A DNA stretch of 64,000 nucleotides from Microbulbifer sp. MKSA007. GTDB taxonomy: Bacteria; Pseudomonadota; Gammaproteobacteria; Pseudomonadales; Cellvibrionaceae. The stretch lies in assembly GCA_032615215.1 (NCBI GenBank), contig CP128433.1, positions 2,811,501 through 2,875,500 of the forward strand. Direction: 5' to 3'. Below, piece after piece: positions 8,529-17,369 of this stretch. The notes below the pieces were generated by a model. That model was given only the letters and a program-made list of their open reading frames with translations. It made no database searches and was not told the DNA's origin. Position 1 is the stretch's first letter; each line of letters opens with the position of its first letter. A program made the position numbers and the translations under genes.

Positions 8529-9122
8529 ATGGCAAAGGTACTCAACATCAAGTCCAGCCTCTTTCAAGAGAACGGCCAGTCATCTCAACTTACGGACAAT
8601 TTCATAGCGAGCTGGAAGACTCAGAACCCGCAAGATGAAATCATCCATCGTGACTTGGTATCCGAGCCTGTACCTCATCTGAGCCTGGAGCACTTTCAAG
8701 CCCACAATACGCCAGCTGATAGCCGTTCAAACAAGCAAAGTGAAATTGCAGAACTTTCGGACAAGCTGATAGAGGAGATATCATCGGCAGATCTGCTGGT
8801 GCTAGGTATCCCGATGTATAACTTCAACGTCCCGTCTAATTTACACACCTACTTCGACTTTATTGCACGTGCCGGGATAACGTTCCGATATACCGAAAAC
8901 GGCCCTGAGGGCTTATTAAGGAACAAAAAGGCCATCATCTTCATTTCACGGGGTGGTGTTTATGGTGACGATCATCCCCAAAGTAATTACCTTCGACAGT
9001 TCTTGGGGTTTATTGGTATTACTGATGTGGAGTTTGTCTATGCTGAAGGCTTGGCAATGGGAAATGAAGCAAAAGAGAAGGCGTTAGCAGCTGCGAAGAA
9101 GCGTATTGCTGAAATTGTGTGA
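8529..9122 (+). CDS. azoR: FMN-dependent NADH-azoreductase (AzoR-like)
   Basis: A 197-residue flavodoxin-fold quinone reductase/azoreductase that reduces quinones and azo dyes with NADH and FMN in the cytoplasm. It begins MAKVLNIKSSLFQENGQSS, where the phosphate-binding loop of AzoR lies. It also has the family's PMYNFNVPSNLHTYFDFI substrate-site stretch and the ISRGGVYGDD loop. The frame is open further upstream, but the ATG at 8529 follows a GAGGA ribosome binding site and matches the family N-terminus. It probably answers to the divergent LysR gene. Confidence 0.92.
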   Translation: MAKVLNIKSSLFQENGQSSQLTDNFIASWKTQNPQDEIIHRDLVSEPVPHLSLEHFQAHNTPADSRSNKQSEIAELSDKLIEEISSADLLVLGIPMYNFNVPSNLHTYFDFIARAGITFRYTENGPEGLLRNKKAIIFISRGGVYGDDHPQSNYLRQFLGFIGITDVEFVYAEGLAMGNEAKEKALAAAKKRIAEIV

Positions 9123-9546
9123 AATAATGGATTTACGAAACATTTAATACGTGGCTTTTGGGGGGAGTATCCGCTCCTCCTGCCACAATCAGGCCAAATA
9201 GGCAGTCAGTTAAAATATACATTGCCCGACTAGCAAAACTAGAGATCTTAATAAAAATCTCGGCAAGTGTATTTATTTATAGATAGCTACACCCTGATAG
9301 CAATGCGATCACTCATAACATATGAAGCGATAAGCAAACATATTCAACCTACCCCAGCACTAGCTTCATATGAATCTGTCAACGGTACTATTAGAAACAG
9401 TGAACATTTAATGAACAAGTGGAAAGCAACTATCTCGAAACGCCCCAAAGCGTCAATCTCCCTCGGTTCTGAATGGGGACTCTAAGTCTGAGACGGTTAA
9501 CATGAAAAGAATGTTTGTCATTGATATGTAGTAAAAAGACTATTGC
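9123..9546. other. Intergenic, no gene recognised
   Basis: Contains a GGAG/CTCC hairpin just after azoR (about 9159-9181) that could contribute to termination. The only long frame (9267-9485) has no ribosome binding site or recognisable content. Confidence 0.4.
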
Positions 9547-9915
9547 TTAGCTGTTCACCGCATCATCCATATACTTCACTGACTCACCAATAGAAATAGT
9601 GAATACGCCGGCATTGCCATTAGTATATTCACGTTTCCATGAATTATAGCCTTCCTCATAATCAGGTATCTCACACTCCCCCATTAGTTCAGATATGCTT
9701 GCCCCTAGCGCCTCAATTGAAAATGGCATATGAGTAATTTCCTCAATAACCTCTCCACTATTAGGGTTATTAATTTTTATACTTGAAATCTGAACATGCA
9801 CTACCATTGAGTCGTCTTTAGACTCTTCAATTTTTAATATGATAGCCCGGGAATTCTCCTCGCCTTCTCGATTATCATACTTCCACACTTGGCCTTCTTT
9901 AACTTTTAAATCCAT
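9547..9915 (-). CDS. Hypothetical protein
   Basis: A 122-residue acidic soluble protein without signal peptide or membrane segment. It begins MDLKVKEGQVWKYDNREGEE and has a central IEEITHMPFSIEAL motif and a C-terminal YEEGYNSWKREYTNGNAGVF segment. I recall similar small orphan proteins in gammaproteobacteria but cannot name a function. The start follows an AGAGAGGAGTC ribosome binding site on this strand, which supports a real gene. Isolated, with non-coding DNA on both sides. Confidence 0.7.
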   Translation of the reverse strand: MDLKVKEGQVWKYDNREGEENSRAIILKIEESKDDSMVVHVQISSIKINNPNSGEVIEEITHMPFSIEALGASISELMGECEIPDYEEGYNSWKREYTNGNAGVFTISIGESVKYMDDAVNS

Positions 9916-10337
9916 CCTGACTCCTCTCTTTAAATTAGCTATTAATAACTTTTATGTAATGTCGATGCTTCCTCGCATGCCCCATAGAAGTAATAATCTA
10001 TGAACGCCCATATCAGGCTTCTATACTGCACTCTATCTAGCTTGGAAGTGAGGCTCAATCATGTATGGATAGCTACTCACCTTGCCTGGGATTAGCATTT
10101 TGACTCCAAACACTATTCGGCTTCTTGATTTAAATCATTGCTAATGCTTCATTACTTCAGCGAATAATTTAAAACGATCACATGTTGGCGGAGCTGGAAC
10201 TAAAGAGGTTCACTTTGTATCTTGAGACTCGCAGTAGCACCCTATTCAGGGATCTTGTGACTTATGGGGGGGCAGAAAGTAAAAAGCCAGGCCCATTAAC
10301 CTGGCCTGGCTTTATTTACTTTATAGTTAAAGCTCTG
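9916..10337. other. Intergenic, contains the RND operon terminator
   Basis: AT-rich spacer between the orphan gene and the end of the efflux operon. Apart from the terminator at 10281-10313, no feature is recognised. A short open frame at 10182-10379 runs into the efflux gene on the opposite strand and is not credible. Confidence 0.5.
10281..10313 (-). terminator. Rho-independent terminator of the RND efflux operon
   Basis: AAAGCCAGGCC (10283-10293) and GGCCTGGCTTT (10303-10313) form an 11-bp perfect stem with a 9-nt loop. Read on the minus strand it ends in TTTTT and lies 25 bp after the transporter stop codon. Confidence 0.92.
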
Positions 10338-13300
10338 TTAAAGCGCTTCGGCCGCTTCTGCTCTCTCATTTTTTTCTGACGAAATGTCTTGTTTAGCCAG
10401 CTCCACTTCCTGCTTATGCACTCTCTTGCCAAACAACCGCTGCACCACAACAAAGAACAGTGGGATAAAGAAGATTCCCAGTAGAGTTCCAACAATCATG
10501 CCGCCGAACACACCGGTACCGATTGCCCTTTGGGCACCTGAGCCAGCTCCGGTTGCTATGGCTAAGGGCAACACCCCCAAACCAAAAGCGAGAGATGTCA
10601 TTAAGATCGGGCGTAACCTGTCCCGTACAGCTCGCATCGTGGCATCTACCAACTCCATACCGTCTTCCAGGTTCTGTTTGGCAAACTCCACAATCAGGAT
10701 GGCATTTTTACTGGTTAGCCCCACTGTAGTCAGCATCGCGACTTGGAAGTAAATGTCGCGCTCCATGCCCCTTAGGCTATTGGCCAGTACTGCACCCAGG
10801 ATTCCCAAAGGAGCCATCAATAGTACTGCTGTCGGTACGGTCCAGCTTTCATAGAGAGCAGCCAAACACAAGAACACGATCAAAAGGGACAAGGTATACA
10901 GCAATGGAGTTTGTGCTCCAGCAGAGCGCTCTTGATATGAGAGACCACTCCACTCCATACCAATACCTGCGGGTAGTTGCGCCACTAGGCGCTCAACCTC
11001 TTCCATTGTCTCACCAGAGCTGACTCCGGGTGCAGCCTGCCCATTAACCTGCATTGAGGGAACGCCGTTATAGCGCTCCAAGCGGGGGGAACCGTACTCC
11101 CAGCCAAAACTGGCAAAGGATGATAGCGGTACCATATCGCCCTTATCGTTGCGCACTGACCACAACTGGAAGTCTTCCGGGACCATCCTAAAGGGAGCAT
11201 CAGCCTGCATATACACGCGTTTTACCCGCCCGCGATCGATAAAGTCATCAATATATGAACCGCCCCATGCTGTACTCAAAGCGCTGTTAATATCGTCGAT
11301 AGACAAGCCAAGCGCAGCTGCTTTTGCATTATCAATTTTTACACGGAATTGCGGGGTATCTTCTTGGCCATTGGGGCGAACATTAGCCAAAAGTTCACTC
11401 TGCCCGGCCATTCCCAGAAACTGGTTCCTGGCTGCAGTTAAAGCCTCATGACCCAAACTGCCATTATCCTGAAGATAAAAGTTGAAACCACCAGAAGAAC
11501 CCAACTCGGGGAGCGGCGGAGGTGCGAAAGCGAAAGCCATCGCATCTTTAATTTGCATCAAGGCACCCATCGCGCGCATAGCGACAGACCCAGCGCTCTG
11601 TGACTCTTCTTCGCGCTGGGACCAATCCTCCAAATTTACAAAAGCAATACCGGTATTTTGCCCACTGCCGGCAAAGCTGAACCCCTGTACCGAGAATACT
11701 GATTTCACGATACCCTGCTCATTGTTCAGGAACTGGTCCTCTACTTTTCGGATAGAGTTCATAGTGCGCTCCTGGGTTGCCCCCACCGGCGCCTGCACCA
11801 TGGAGAACAGCACACCCTGATCCTCATCCGGCAGGAATGAACTGGGCAATTGCAGGAATAGGAAGGCCATGACTGCGGAAAGCGCAACAAACAACAGCAT
11901 AAAGCGACCGCTGCGCTTCAAAATACCTTGCACTCCACCTTGATAGCGCTGGCTACCTCGATCAAAGTTGCGATTGAACCAACCAAAAAAGCCTTTCTCC
12001 CCATGCCCCTCCCCTTTGGATAGGGGTTTCAGCAAGGTCGCACAAAGCGCCGGTGTCAGGATAATCGCCACCAACACTGACAACGCCATAGCTGCAACAA
12101 TCGTGGCGGAGAACTGACGGTAGATCACGCCGGTGGCGCCATCCATAAATGCCATAGGTACAAACACTGCCGACAAAACTACGCCAATGCCAATCAGTGC
12201 CGCAGTAATCTGGTGCATCGACTTCTTCGTGGCTTCTTTAGGGGAGAGCCCTTCCTCCCGCATAACCCGCTCGACATTCTCCACCACCACAATGGCGTCA
12301 TCCACAAGCAGGCCAATTGCAAGCACCATGGCAAACATCGTGAGCATATTGACTGAGAATCCCAGCGAAGCGAGTACGGCAAAAGTACCCATTAGCACCA
12401 CTGGTACCGCAATCGTCGGAATCAACGTGGCACGGAAGTTCTGAAGAAACAGATACATCACCAGAAATACCAGGACGATCGCTTCAATCAAGGTAGAGAT
12501 AACACCCTTAATAGATGCCTCAACAAACGGTGTCGTATCAAATGGTACTACCGAAGTCAGGCCACGGGGAAAGTAAGCCTCCAGCTCCTTCAACTTGGCT
12601 TTCACCCCATCAGCAGTTTCCAGGGCATTGGCCCCAGTCGCCAAGTTAATTGCGATGCCGGTTGCGGGCTGGCGATTGTAACGGGAAATAAACTCGTAAT
12701 TCTCCGCACCTAGCTCGACTCGAGCAATATCTCCCAGGCGCAAGAGCGAGCCGTCGTCATTGGCTCTGACGATAATATCCCGGAACTCCTCAGGGGTTTG
12801 CAAACGTTCCTGGGAAGTAATTGCCGCATTTAGCTGTTGCCCTGGAATAGAGGGAGCAGCACCGAGGCTTCCGACCGTAACTTGTGCATTTTGGGCCCGC
12901 ACTGCGTCGGTAACATCACCAGGGGTAAGTTCATAGGTGGTGAGCTTATTGGGATCGAGCCAAATCCGCATCGCGTACTTGGAACCAAATACCTGCACAT
13001 TGCCCACGCCTGGCACCCGGCTGATCGGGTCAACAATGGCCGAATTGATATAGTCAGCAATATCATTGCGGTTCATACTGCCGTCTTCAGACACAAAGCC
13101 GGCAACCATTAGGAAGCCACCGCGAGACTTACTAACATTTACTCCTTGTACCTGTACCTCCTGTGGCAGCAGCGGCATCGCCAGTTGCACTTTGTTTTGC
13201 ACCTGGACCTGGGCTGTATCCGGGTCAGTTCCATTCTCGAAAGTTAAAGAGATTGAAACACCACCGTTGGATTGACTGGTGGCGGACATATAAAGGAGAC

Positions 13301-13520
13301 CATCGAGGCCCTTCATGTTGCGTTCGAGGATTTGAGTAACCGAATCCTCAACCACCTTGGCGGAAGCGCCCGGATAATTTGCCTCAATATTGATCGACGG
13401 TGGCGCGATATTCGGATAGCGCTCAACTGCCAGCTCGCTGATAGACAACACACCTGCCAGTATCGTGATAATTGCCAGCACCCAGGCAAAGATGGGCCGA
13501 TTGATAAAAAAACTTGCCAT
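10338..13520 (-). CDS. Multidrug efflux RND transporter permease (AcrB/MexB, HAE-1 family)
   Basis: A 1060-residue inner-membrane proton/drug antiporter of normal HAE-1 length. It begins MASFFINRPIFAWVLAI. The proton-relay Asp pair is in GLLVDDAIVVVENVER near residue 405, and the partner Lys of TM10 is in TVGLTSKNAILIVEFA. Two large periplasmic pore loops are present. It assembles with the adaptor encoded directly upstream and an outer-membrane TolC-type channel encoded elsewhere, since none is in the operon. A strong terminator follows. The divergent TetR is the likely repressor. Substrate range cannot be read from sequence. Confidence 0.96.
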   Translation of the reverse strand: MASFFINRPIFAWVLAIITILAGVLSISELAVERYPNIAPPSINIEANYPGASAKVVEDSVTQILERNMKGLDGLLYMSATSQSNGGVSISLTFENGTDPDTAQVQVQNKVQLAMPLLPQEVQVQGVNVSKSRGGFLMVAGFVSEDGSMNRNDIADYINSAIVDPISRVPGVGNVQVFGSKYAMRIWLDPNKLTTYELTPGDVTDAVRAQNAQVTVGSLGAAPSIPGQQLNAAITSQERLQTPEEFRDIIVRANDDGSLLRLGDIARVELGAENYEFISRYNRQPATGIAINLATGANALETADGVKAKLKELEAYFPRGLTSVVPFDTTPFVEASIKGVISTLIEAIVLVFLVMYLFLQNFRATLIPTIAVPVVLMGTFAVLASLGFSVNMLTMFAMVLAIGLLVDDAIVVVENVERVMREEGLSPKEATKKSMHQITAALIGIGVVLSAVFVPMAFMDGATGVIYRQFSATIVAAMALSVLVAIILTPALCATLLKPLSKGEGHGEKGFFGWFNRNFDRGSQRYQGGVQGILKRSGRFMLLFVALSAVMAFLFLQLPSSFLPDEDQGVLFSMVQAPVGATQERTMNSIRKVEDQFLNNEQGIVKSVFSVQGFSFAGSGQNTGIAFVNLEDWSQREEESQSAGSVAMRAMGALMQIKDAMAFAFAPPPLPELGSSGGFNFYLQDNGSLGHEALTAARNQFLGMAGQSELLANVRPNGQEDTPQFRVKIDNAKAAALGLSIDDINSALSTAWGGSYIDDFIDRGRVKRVYMQADAPFRMVPEDFQLWSVRNDKGDMVPLSSFASFGWEYGSPRLERYNGVPSMQVNGQAAPGVSSGETMEEVERLVAQLPAGIGMEWSGLSYQERSAGAQTPLLYTLSLLIVFLCLAALYESWTVPTAVLLMAPLGILGAVLANSLRGMERDIYFQVAMLTTVGLTSKNAILIVEFAKQNLEDGMELVDATMRAVRDRLRPILMTSLAFGLGVLPLAIATGAGSGAQRAIGTGVFGGMIVGTLLGIFFIPLFFVVVQRLFGKRVHKQEVELAKQDISSEKNERAEAAEAL

Positions 13521-13521
13521 A

Positions 13522-13556
13522 ACCCCTATCCTTAAGACCCCTATCCTTAAGACCCC
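13522..13556. repeat. 15-bp tandem repeat across the adaptor/transporter junction
   Basis: The unit ACCCCTATCCTTAAG occurs twice in tandem (13522-13536, 13537-13551) plus a third partial copy. It covers the adaptor stop codon and the spacer before the transporter start. On the coding strand each unit contains AGGATAGGGG, which places a purine-rich tract before the transporter ATG. Confidence 0.85.
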
Positions 13557-14731
13557 TGCTGTGCAGGCGCTTCGCCAGCCTGTTGATCGCCTTCAGCCGT
13601 CGGCAGCTGCTCATTTTCGCGCTCGCTGGCCTGTACCGGGGCTCCCGGGCGAATTTTCTGCAGCCCGGCAACTACGACCCGGTCCCCGGCCTCGAGCCCA
13701 TCTTCCACTAGCCAGCGATTGCCAATCGTACGACTAACCCGCACAGATCGCTGTGCAACCACATTTTCCTCATTAACAACCATGGCTGAGGTGTTGCCCT
13801 TTGGGTCCCGCGCGATTCCCTGTTGAGGTACCAGAATTGCGTCTTCACGGACACCACTACCGACAATTGCGCGCACATACATACCCGGCAACAGCATGGT
13901 ATCCGGGTTTGGAACAACTACTCGCAACAACACACTGCCCGTTGAAGGGTCGACACTGGCTTCGGCAAACTCCAGCTTGCCCTGGTGTTCAAATTTGCTG
14001 CCATCTTCTAATAGGATTGTCACAGGTAGATGAGTGGCGTCGGCCAATGTGCCCGCTTGAAGCGCTCGGCGGAGGCTAACAAGTTCAGCTGCCGACTGGG
14101 TAACCTCAACATAGATCGGATCTAGTTGCTGCACAGTAGCCAAAGTTCCGGCCTGATTGGCCGTTACCAGAGCGCCTTGAGTAACTGTAGATTTGCCAAT
14201 TCGGCCTGTAATCGGAGAGGTGACCCGCGCATATTCCAACTGGATTTCCGCCCTGTGCAGCTCCGCCTGAGCTGCGGCTACATCGGCTCGAGCCTCCTGA
14301 AGATCGGCTTCCGCAGCATCATTTTCCTGCGTGCTAACAGCACCATTCCCTACCAGGTTCGCAGTACGCTCGGCTTTGAGGCGAGCAATGTTCATAGCCG
14401 CCTTTGCGCCTTGCAAACTTGCTCTGGCACTATCGACGTCAGCACGATAAAGAGCGTCATCTAGCTGGTAAAGCGGCTGATTTGCACTAACTTGGCCTCC
14501 TTCACGGAACAATTGGCGTTTTATGATGCCATTAACCTGCGGGCGAACCTCGGCCACTTTAAAGGGTGAAGTCCTTCCCGGCAGCTCCCTGGTAAGAGTG
14601 ACGGATTCCGGCTGAAGTGTGACTACAGTCACTTGGGGGGCCATTCCCGGTGGAGCCGAAGCTTCCTCGTTACATCCCGCCAACAATGCGGAAGCGACCA
14701 AAAGGCTGGTGAGAGCTCGGGCTTTTAACAT
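13547..14731 (-). CDS. RND efflux periplasmic adaptor lipoprotein (AcrA/MexA-like)
   Basis: A membrane fusion protein linking the RND pump to its outer-membrane channel. It has a lipoprotein signal peptide ending SALLAGC with the acylated Cys at residue 20, a lipoyl/barrel-sandwich domain starting near VRPQVNGIIKRQLFREGG, a long alpha-helical hairpin (about 100-170), and beta-barrel and membrane-proximal domains. A TTG start ten codons upstream (14761) is possible. The ATG at 14731 is preferred because it begins the signal peptide exactly and lies after a GAGGTAACC sequence. First gene of the operon, with the transporter 26 bp downstream. Confidence 0.94.
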   Translation of the reverse strand: MLKARALTSLLVASALLAGCNEEASAPPGMAPQVTVVTLQPESVTLTRELPGRTSPFKVAEVRPQVNGIIKRQLFREGGQVSANQPLYQLDDALYRADVDSARASLQGAKAAMNIARLKAERTANLVGNGAVSTQENDAAEADLQEARADVAAAQAELHRAEIQLEYARVTSPITGRIGKSTVTQGALVTANQAGTLATVQQLDPIYVEVTQSAAELVSLRRALQAGTLADATHLPVTILLEDGSKFEHQGKLEFAEASVDPSTGSVLLRVVVPNPDTMLLPGMYVRAIVGSGVREDAILVPQQGIARDPKGNTSAMVVNEENVVAQRSVRVSRTIGNRWLVEDGLEAGDRVVVAGLQKIRPGAPVQASERENEQLPTAEGDQQAGEAPAQQGS

Positions 14732-15003
14732 GGTTACCTCGAAAAGTGACTGCGCGGACAAAATATTGGCAGTTAGCGGAATTTTTAAGTGACAAGGAAA
14801 TCTGAGTAAAGTAGCGTGGCATTTTATGAGTACGTAGGAAACAGGATCAACTGTTCATAATCGTGCAATTTTCATCTAACATGCACTTTCACCCAGTATA
14901 TTCAAGGGTTTACGCATAGAACCCCTTTGCACACTTGCGGTTAAACGCTGCAAAAATGAGTCAGAGTGAAACTAATAATTGATTAAAGAAGCCGCTGTTC
15001 CCT
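14732..15003. promoter_or_regulatory. Divergent promoter region, RND operon / tetR
   Basis: The 272-bp spacer between the divergent adaptor and TetR genes must hold both promoters. A GGGTT...AACCC inverted repeat lies at about 14906-14926 and is a possible TetR-family operator, but the match is short and I do not insist on it. Confidence 0.4.
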
Positions 15004-15666
15004 ATGACCAAACGCAGAAATGAGCAAATTTTAACCACCCGTGAGCGTATATTAAACGCCGCGCTCAATGTGTTTCATGAATATGGAGTGTTTCGCCCTT
15101 CCCTTTCCGAGGTTGCAAAGCTGGCTGGAGTTAGTTGCGGTGCTGTTACCGACCACTTTCACAGCAAAACCGGTTTGCTTCTCGCTCTGACAGAACGCAT
15201 GGTACTACCCGGCGAACAACTTTGTCATAACGCCGGCGAGCAACTCAACGCCAATCCCCTCGGTACACTGCGAACCCGCTGGGTGTGGCTGTTTCAGGAA
15301 ATTGCTTGTAACCCAGAGTGGCAGCAGGTACTTGAGATTATCTTCCATCCCTGTGAAGAAAAGGTTACCGAGAACAATGAAGCCCACTTGCGTATGAAGC
15401 AAGGGCGCACCCGCGGGCTTGAGCGAATGGCACAACTTATTGCCCTCGCAGTATCCGAACGCCAACTGCCCGAAGATCTTGATACAGACCTCGCGATGCA
15501 GATGTTACACGGTGGCCTGTTCGGTGTGATTGAAACTTGGCTCTTATCCTCAAGAATTGAAGATATCGGCGAACTCGGTGAACGCTATATCGACTCTCTG
15601 ATCGATATGATCCGCTTCTCCCCCACCATGCGCTTAAGTTCACGACTGGTCCACACCCTGCACTAA
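15004..15666 (+). CDS. TetR family transcriptional regulator
   Basis: A 220-residue TetR/AcrR-type repressor. The N-terminal helix-turn-helix (TTRERILNAALNVFHEYGVF, SLSEVAKLAGVSCGAVTDHF) is followed by an all-helical ligand domain. It diverges from the RND efflux operon, the usual layout for a local repressor of a multidrug pump that releases DNA on drug binding. Full length, start at the ATG directly before the conserved domain. Confidence 0.92.
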   Translation: MTKRRNEQILTTRERILNAALNVFHEYGVFRPSLSEVAKLAGVSCGAVTDHFHSKTGLLLALTERMVLPGEQLCHNAGEQLNANPLGTLRTRWVWLFQEIACNPEWQQVLEIIFHPCEEKVTENNEAHLRMKQGRTRGLERMAQLIALAVSERQLPEDLDTDLAMQMLHGGLFGVIETWLLSSRIEDIGELGERYIDSLIDMIRFSPTMRLSSRLVHTLH

Positions 15667-15845
15667 CGCACCTTATCCTTATCTATTTCGGTGGGGCATA
15701 CTGCTTTGCAGTTTTCGCCTCACCATAAATACCTTTTCTCTTTCACGCTCATTGGAAATCCCAAACTGGTTATTTTGGCCCTGAAATCATTGATTACCGC
15801 AAAGTCAAAGTTCTTTTTTCAGACAAAACAATTAACTTTTACTCA

Positions 15846-16946
15846 TTAAGCCAATTTTGTTGAGTCAGAAGGCAAGTACTCTACCGGGAAACAGGCATGC
15901 TCTCCTTCCCCAATAGCCATAAAAAAAACCATGGCGCTGTCCTTATCCAGCTTCAATAGGTTCTCAAACTCTTCATCATAAAAAGCACCGGCTATAAACA
16001 CGTCTTGTTCTAGGGAGTGTGCGTAGAGAAATATATTCTCAGATAAATGACCCGCTTCAAGGTAAGCCATCCGATAGATACGGGAATGACGATACTTGGA
16101 CCAGAACCGATTAAATTTGCAGACAAAGCAAATATTAACTGCGGCACCCTCGGCATAGGGCTGACCGACAAGCAACCGGCGGATCTTATCATGGCTAACA
16201 GCATCGCCGACTTTGGTTAATCCATGATCAATCGGATTATAGAGGTAAATACCGGGATCAATCCCCTGTACCGAGTGCACTATCAGGTATATATCTGTAG
16301 CTTGTAAGGCGCCGCCAGCAGGGCTGCTGCGAAAATATCCAAAATAATTTATTTTGTCTGAGTGGGCCTTATAAAACTTTTCAACAAACGGAGAAGTACG
16401 AAATTTTACACAATGAAAAAGTATTTTTTCCAAAAGCTCACGTTTTAAAGTGGTACCCGGTACAAATTTTCGTGAAGAAAACCGGGTCCCAAACACAGAC
16501 TCCAACTGATTGGTGGTAGGAAAGCTATTCAGTGGAATATCCACTTCTGGATAATTGTACTTGCCTTTAGCCTTTTCCGGCACCTGTTTACAGTAGTCAA
16601 CATACTGTCCTACCCAAGATACCCTGGGATCTTCACTAGCCCCCTCTTTGCCCTCAGTCGAGGGCGGTAACGAAAGCTTGGTGCCATAATGGTAAAACCA
16701 GGATAGTACATCCCAACCCCATTGTTTCCGAGCTAAATCACCACTGATGAAGGCTCCATTACTTTGAAGGAAATCTGCTGCCTTAGTTTCTCCTGTCTGC
16801 ACATCGGAATAAAATTTATCCAGAATATTTATGAGGGTTTCTTTATCCAAAGCCCACTGATCGTGATGAACAACATCCCACAAGATGACTTCATTTTCAC
16901 TGAAATAGAGAAAGAAATTATCTAATAAAGCAGCGCCTTTCATCAT
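15846..16946 (-). CDS. SagB/ThcOx-type FMN dehydrogenase (nitroreductase fold)
   Basis: A 366-residue protein. The C-terminal half (about 140-360) is a SagB-type dehydrogenase domain. It has FGTRFSSRKF at its start, then RSSPAGGALQATDIYLIV (the R-S-Y/S-P-S-G-G type flavin motif), and AYLEAGHLSENIFLYAHSL near the end. Proteins of this family use FMN to oxidise azolines or related rings in peptide natural products, though many are uncharacterised. The N-terminal 140 residues form the extra domain often seen in stand-alone members. No YcaO cyclodehydratase is near. A 24-codon peptide gene lies 143 bp upstream on the same strand. The start has only a weak Shine-Dalgarno, suggesting coupling or a long leader. 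Confidence 0.88.
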   Translation of the reverse strand: MMKGAALLDNFFLYFSENEVILWDVVHHDQWALDKETLINILDKFYSDVQTGETKAADFLQSNGAFISGDLARKQWGWDVLSWFYHYGTKLSLPPSTEGKEGASEDPRVSWVGQYVDYCKQVPEKAKGKYNYPEVDIPLNSFPTTNQLESVFGTRFSSRKFVPGTTLKRELLEKILFHCVKFRTSPFVEKFYKAHSDKINYFGYFRSSPAGGALQATDIYLIVHSVQGIDPGIYLYNPIDHGLTKVGDAVSHDKIRRLLVGQPYAEGAAVNICFVCKFNRFWSKYRHSRIYRMAYLEAGHLSENIFLYAHSLEQDVFIAGAFYDEEFENLLKLDKDSAMVFFMAIGEGEHACFPVEYLPSDSTKLA

Positions 16947-17089
16947 CGCTTAACCATCATATTTACTAGAACTGGTAAAAAAACTAGAAAGGCAGAATCG
17001 ATAAATTCTTGATTTGTCTGTATTAGCCCTGAGCGAGACGTCCCTCATTTTCAAGGGCCATCTCACTTTTTGTGAAAAACTACCTTCTA

Positions 17090-17164
17090 TTAACAGGTAG
17101 TGTAGACTGTGACACAAACTCCCAGAGCATAGGGTGTTGCGTCTTCTATATATACCCTTTTCAT
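17090..17164 (-). CDS. Candidate 24-residue peptide gene upstream of the SagB-type gene
   Basis: A short frame with an unusually good ribosome binding site: GGAGGG, a 7-nt spacer, ATG (17164), ended by TAA TAG. The peptide begins MKRVYIEDATPYAL and ends GVCVTVYTTC, so its C-terminal ten residues hold two Cys, three Thr and one Tyr. Length and pattern recall PqqA, the 23-24 residue precursor of PQQ: LGxxVTxY is shared, but the PqqA Glu that is cross-linked to Tyr is Cys here. With a SagB-type oxidase next on the same strand, it could be the precursor of a ribosomally made, modified peptide or cofactor. No radical SAM or YcaO partner is in view. The resemblance was found by eye and could be coincidence. 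Confidence 0.5.
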   Translation of the reverse strand: MKRVYIEDATPYALGVCVTVYTTC

Positions 17165-17327
17165 GATAAATCCCTCCATTCAAACTACTTTAAATTACTC
17201 CTTCAACTGAGTACTAGTATAAAATGCACACATTTCCTAGATCGAATTGATATATGAGAGCTAATAAAATACTCAATTGCGCCTAAACTGAGTACGCTGA
17301 TATGAAATTAAAAATTTACAGAAAGGT

Positions 17328-17349
17328 GCGGACACGTCCCTGTGTCCGC
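17328..17349 (-). terminator. Hairpin after the TonB receptor gene
   Basis: GCGGACAC (17328-17335) and GTGTCCGC (17342-17349) form a perfect 8-bp stem with a 6-nt loop, 20 bp after the receptor stop codon. On the minus strand it is followed by a T-rich sequence (CCTTTCTG, then ATTTTT) rather than a clean T run, so it is a moderate terminator. It separates the receptor from the peptide/SagB pair. Confidence 0.6.
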
Positions 17350-17369
17350 GTGACTGGGTAGCAATGAGG

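Noticed and set aside
9267..9485. 72-codon plus-strand frame after azoR
   Set aside because: No ribosome binding site, no recognisable sequence, in AT-rich spacer.
10182..10379. 65-codon frame overlapping the RND terminator
   Set aside because: Includes the terminator hairpin and runs into the transporter gene on the opposite strand.
16950..17183. 77-codon frame directly upstream of the SagB-type gene
   Set aside because: It starts at TTG, reads through the ribosome binding site of the 24-residue peptide in another frame, and has no recognisable content. The shorter peptide frame explains the GGAGGG better.
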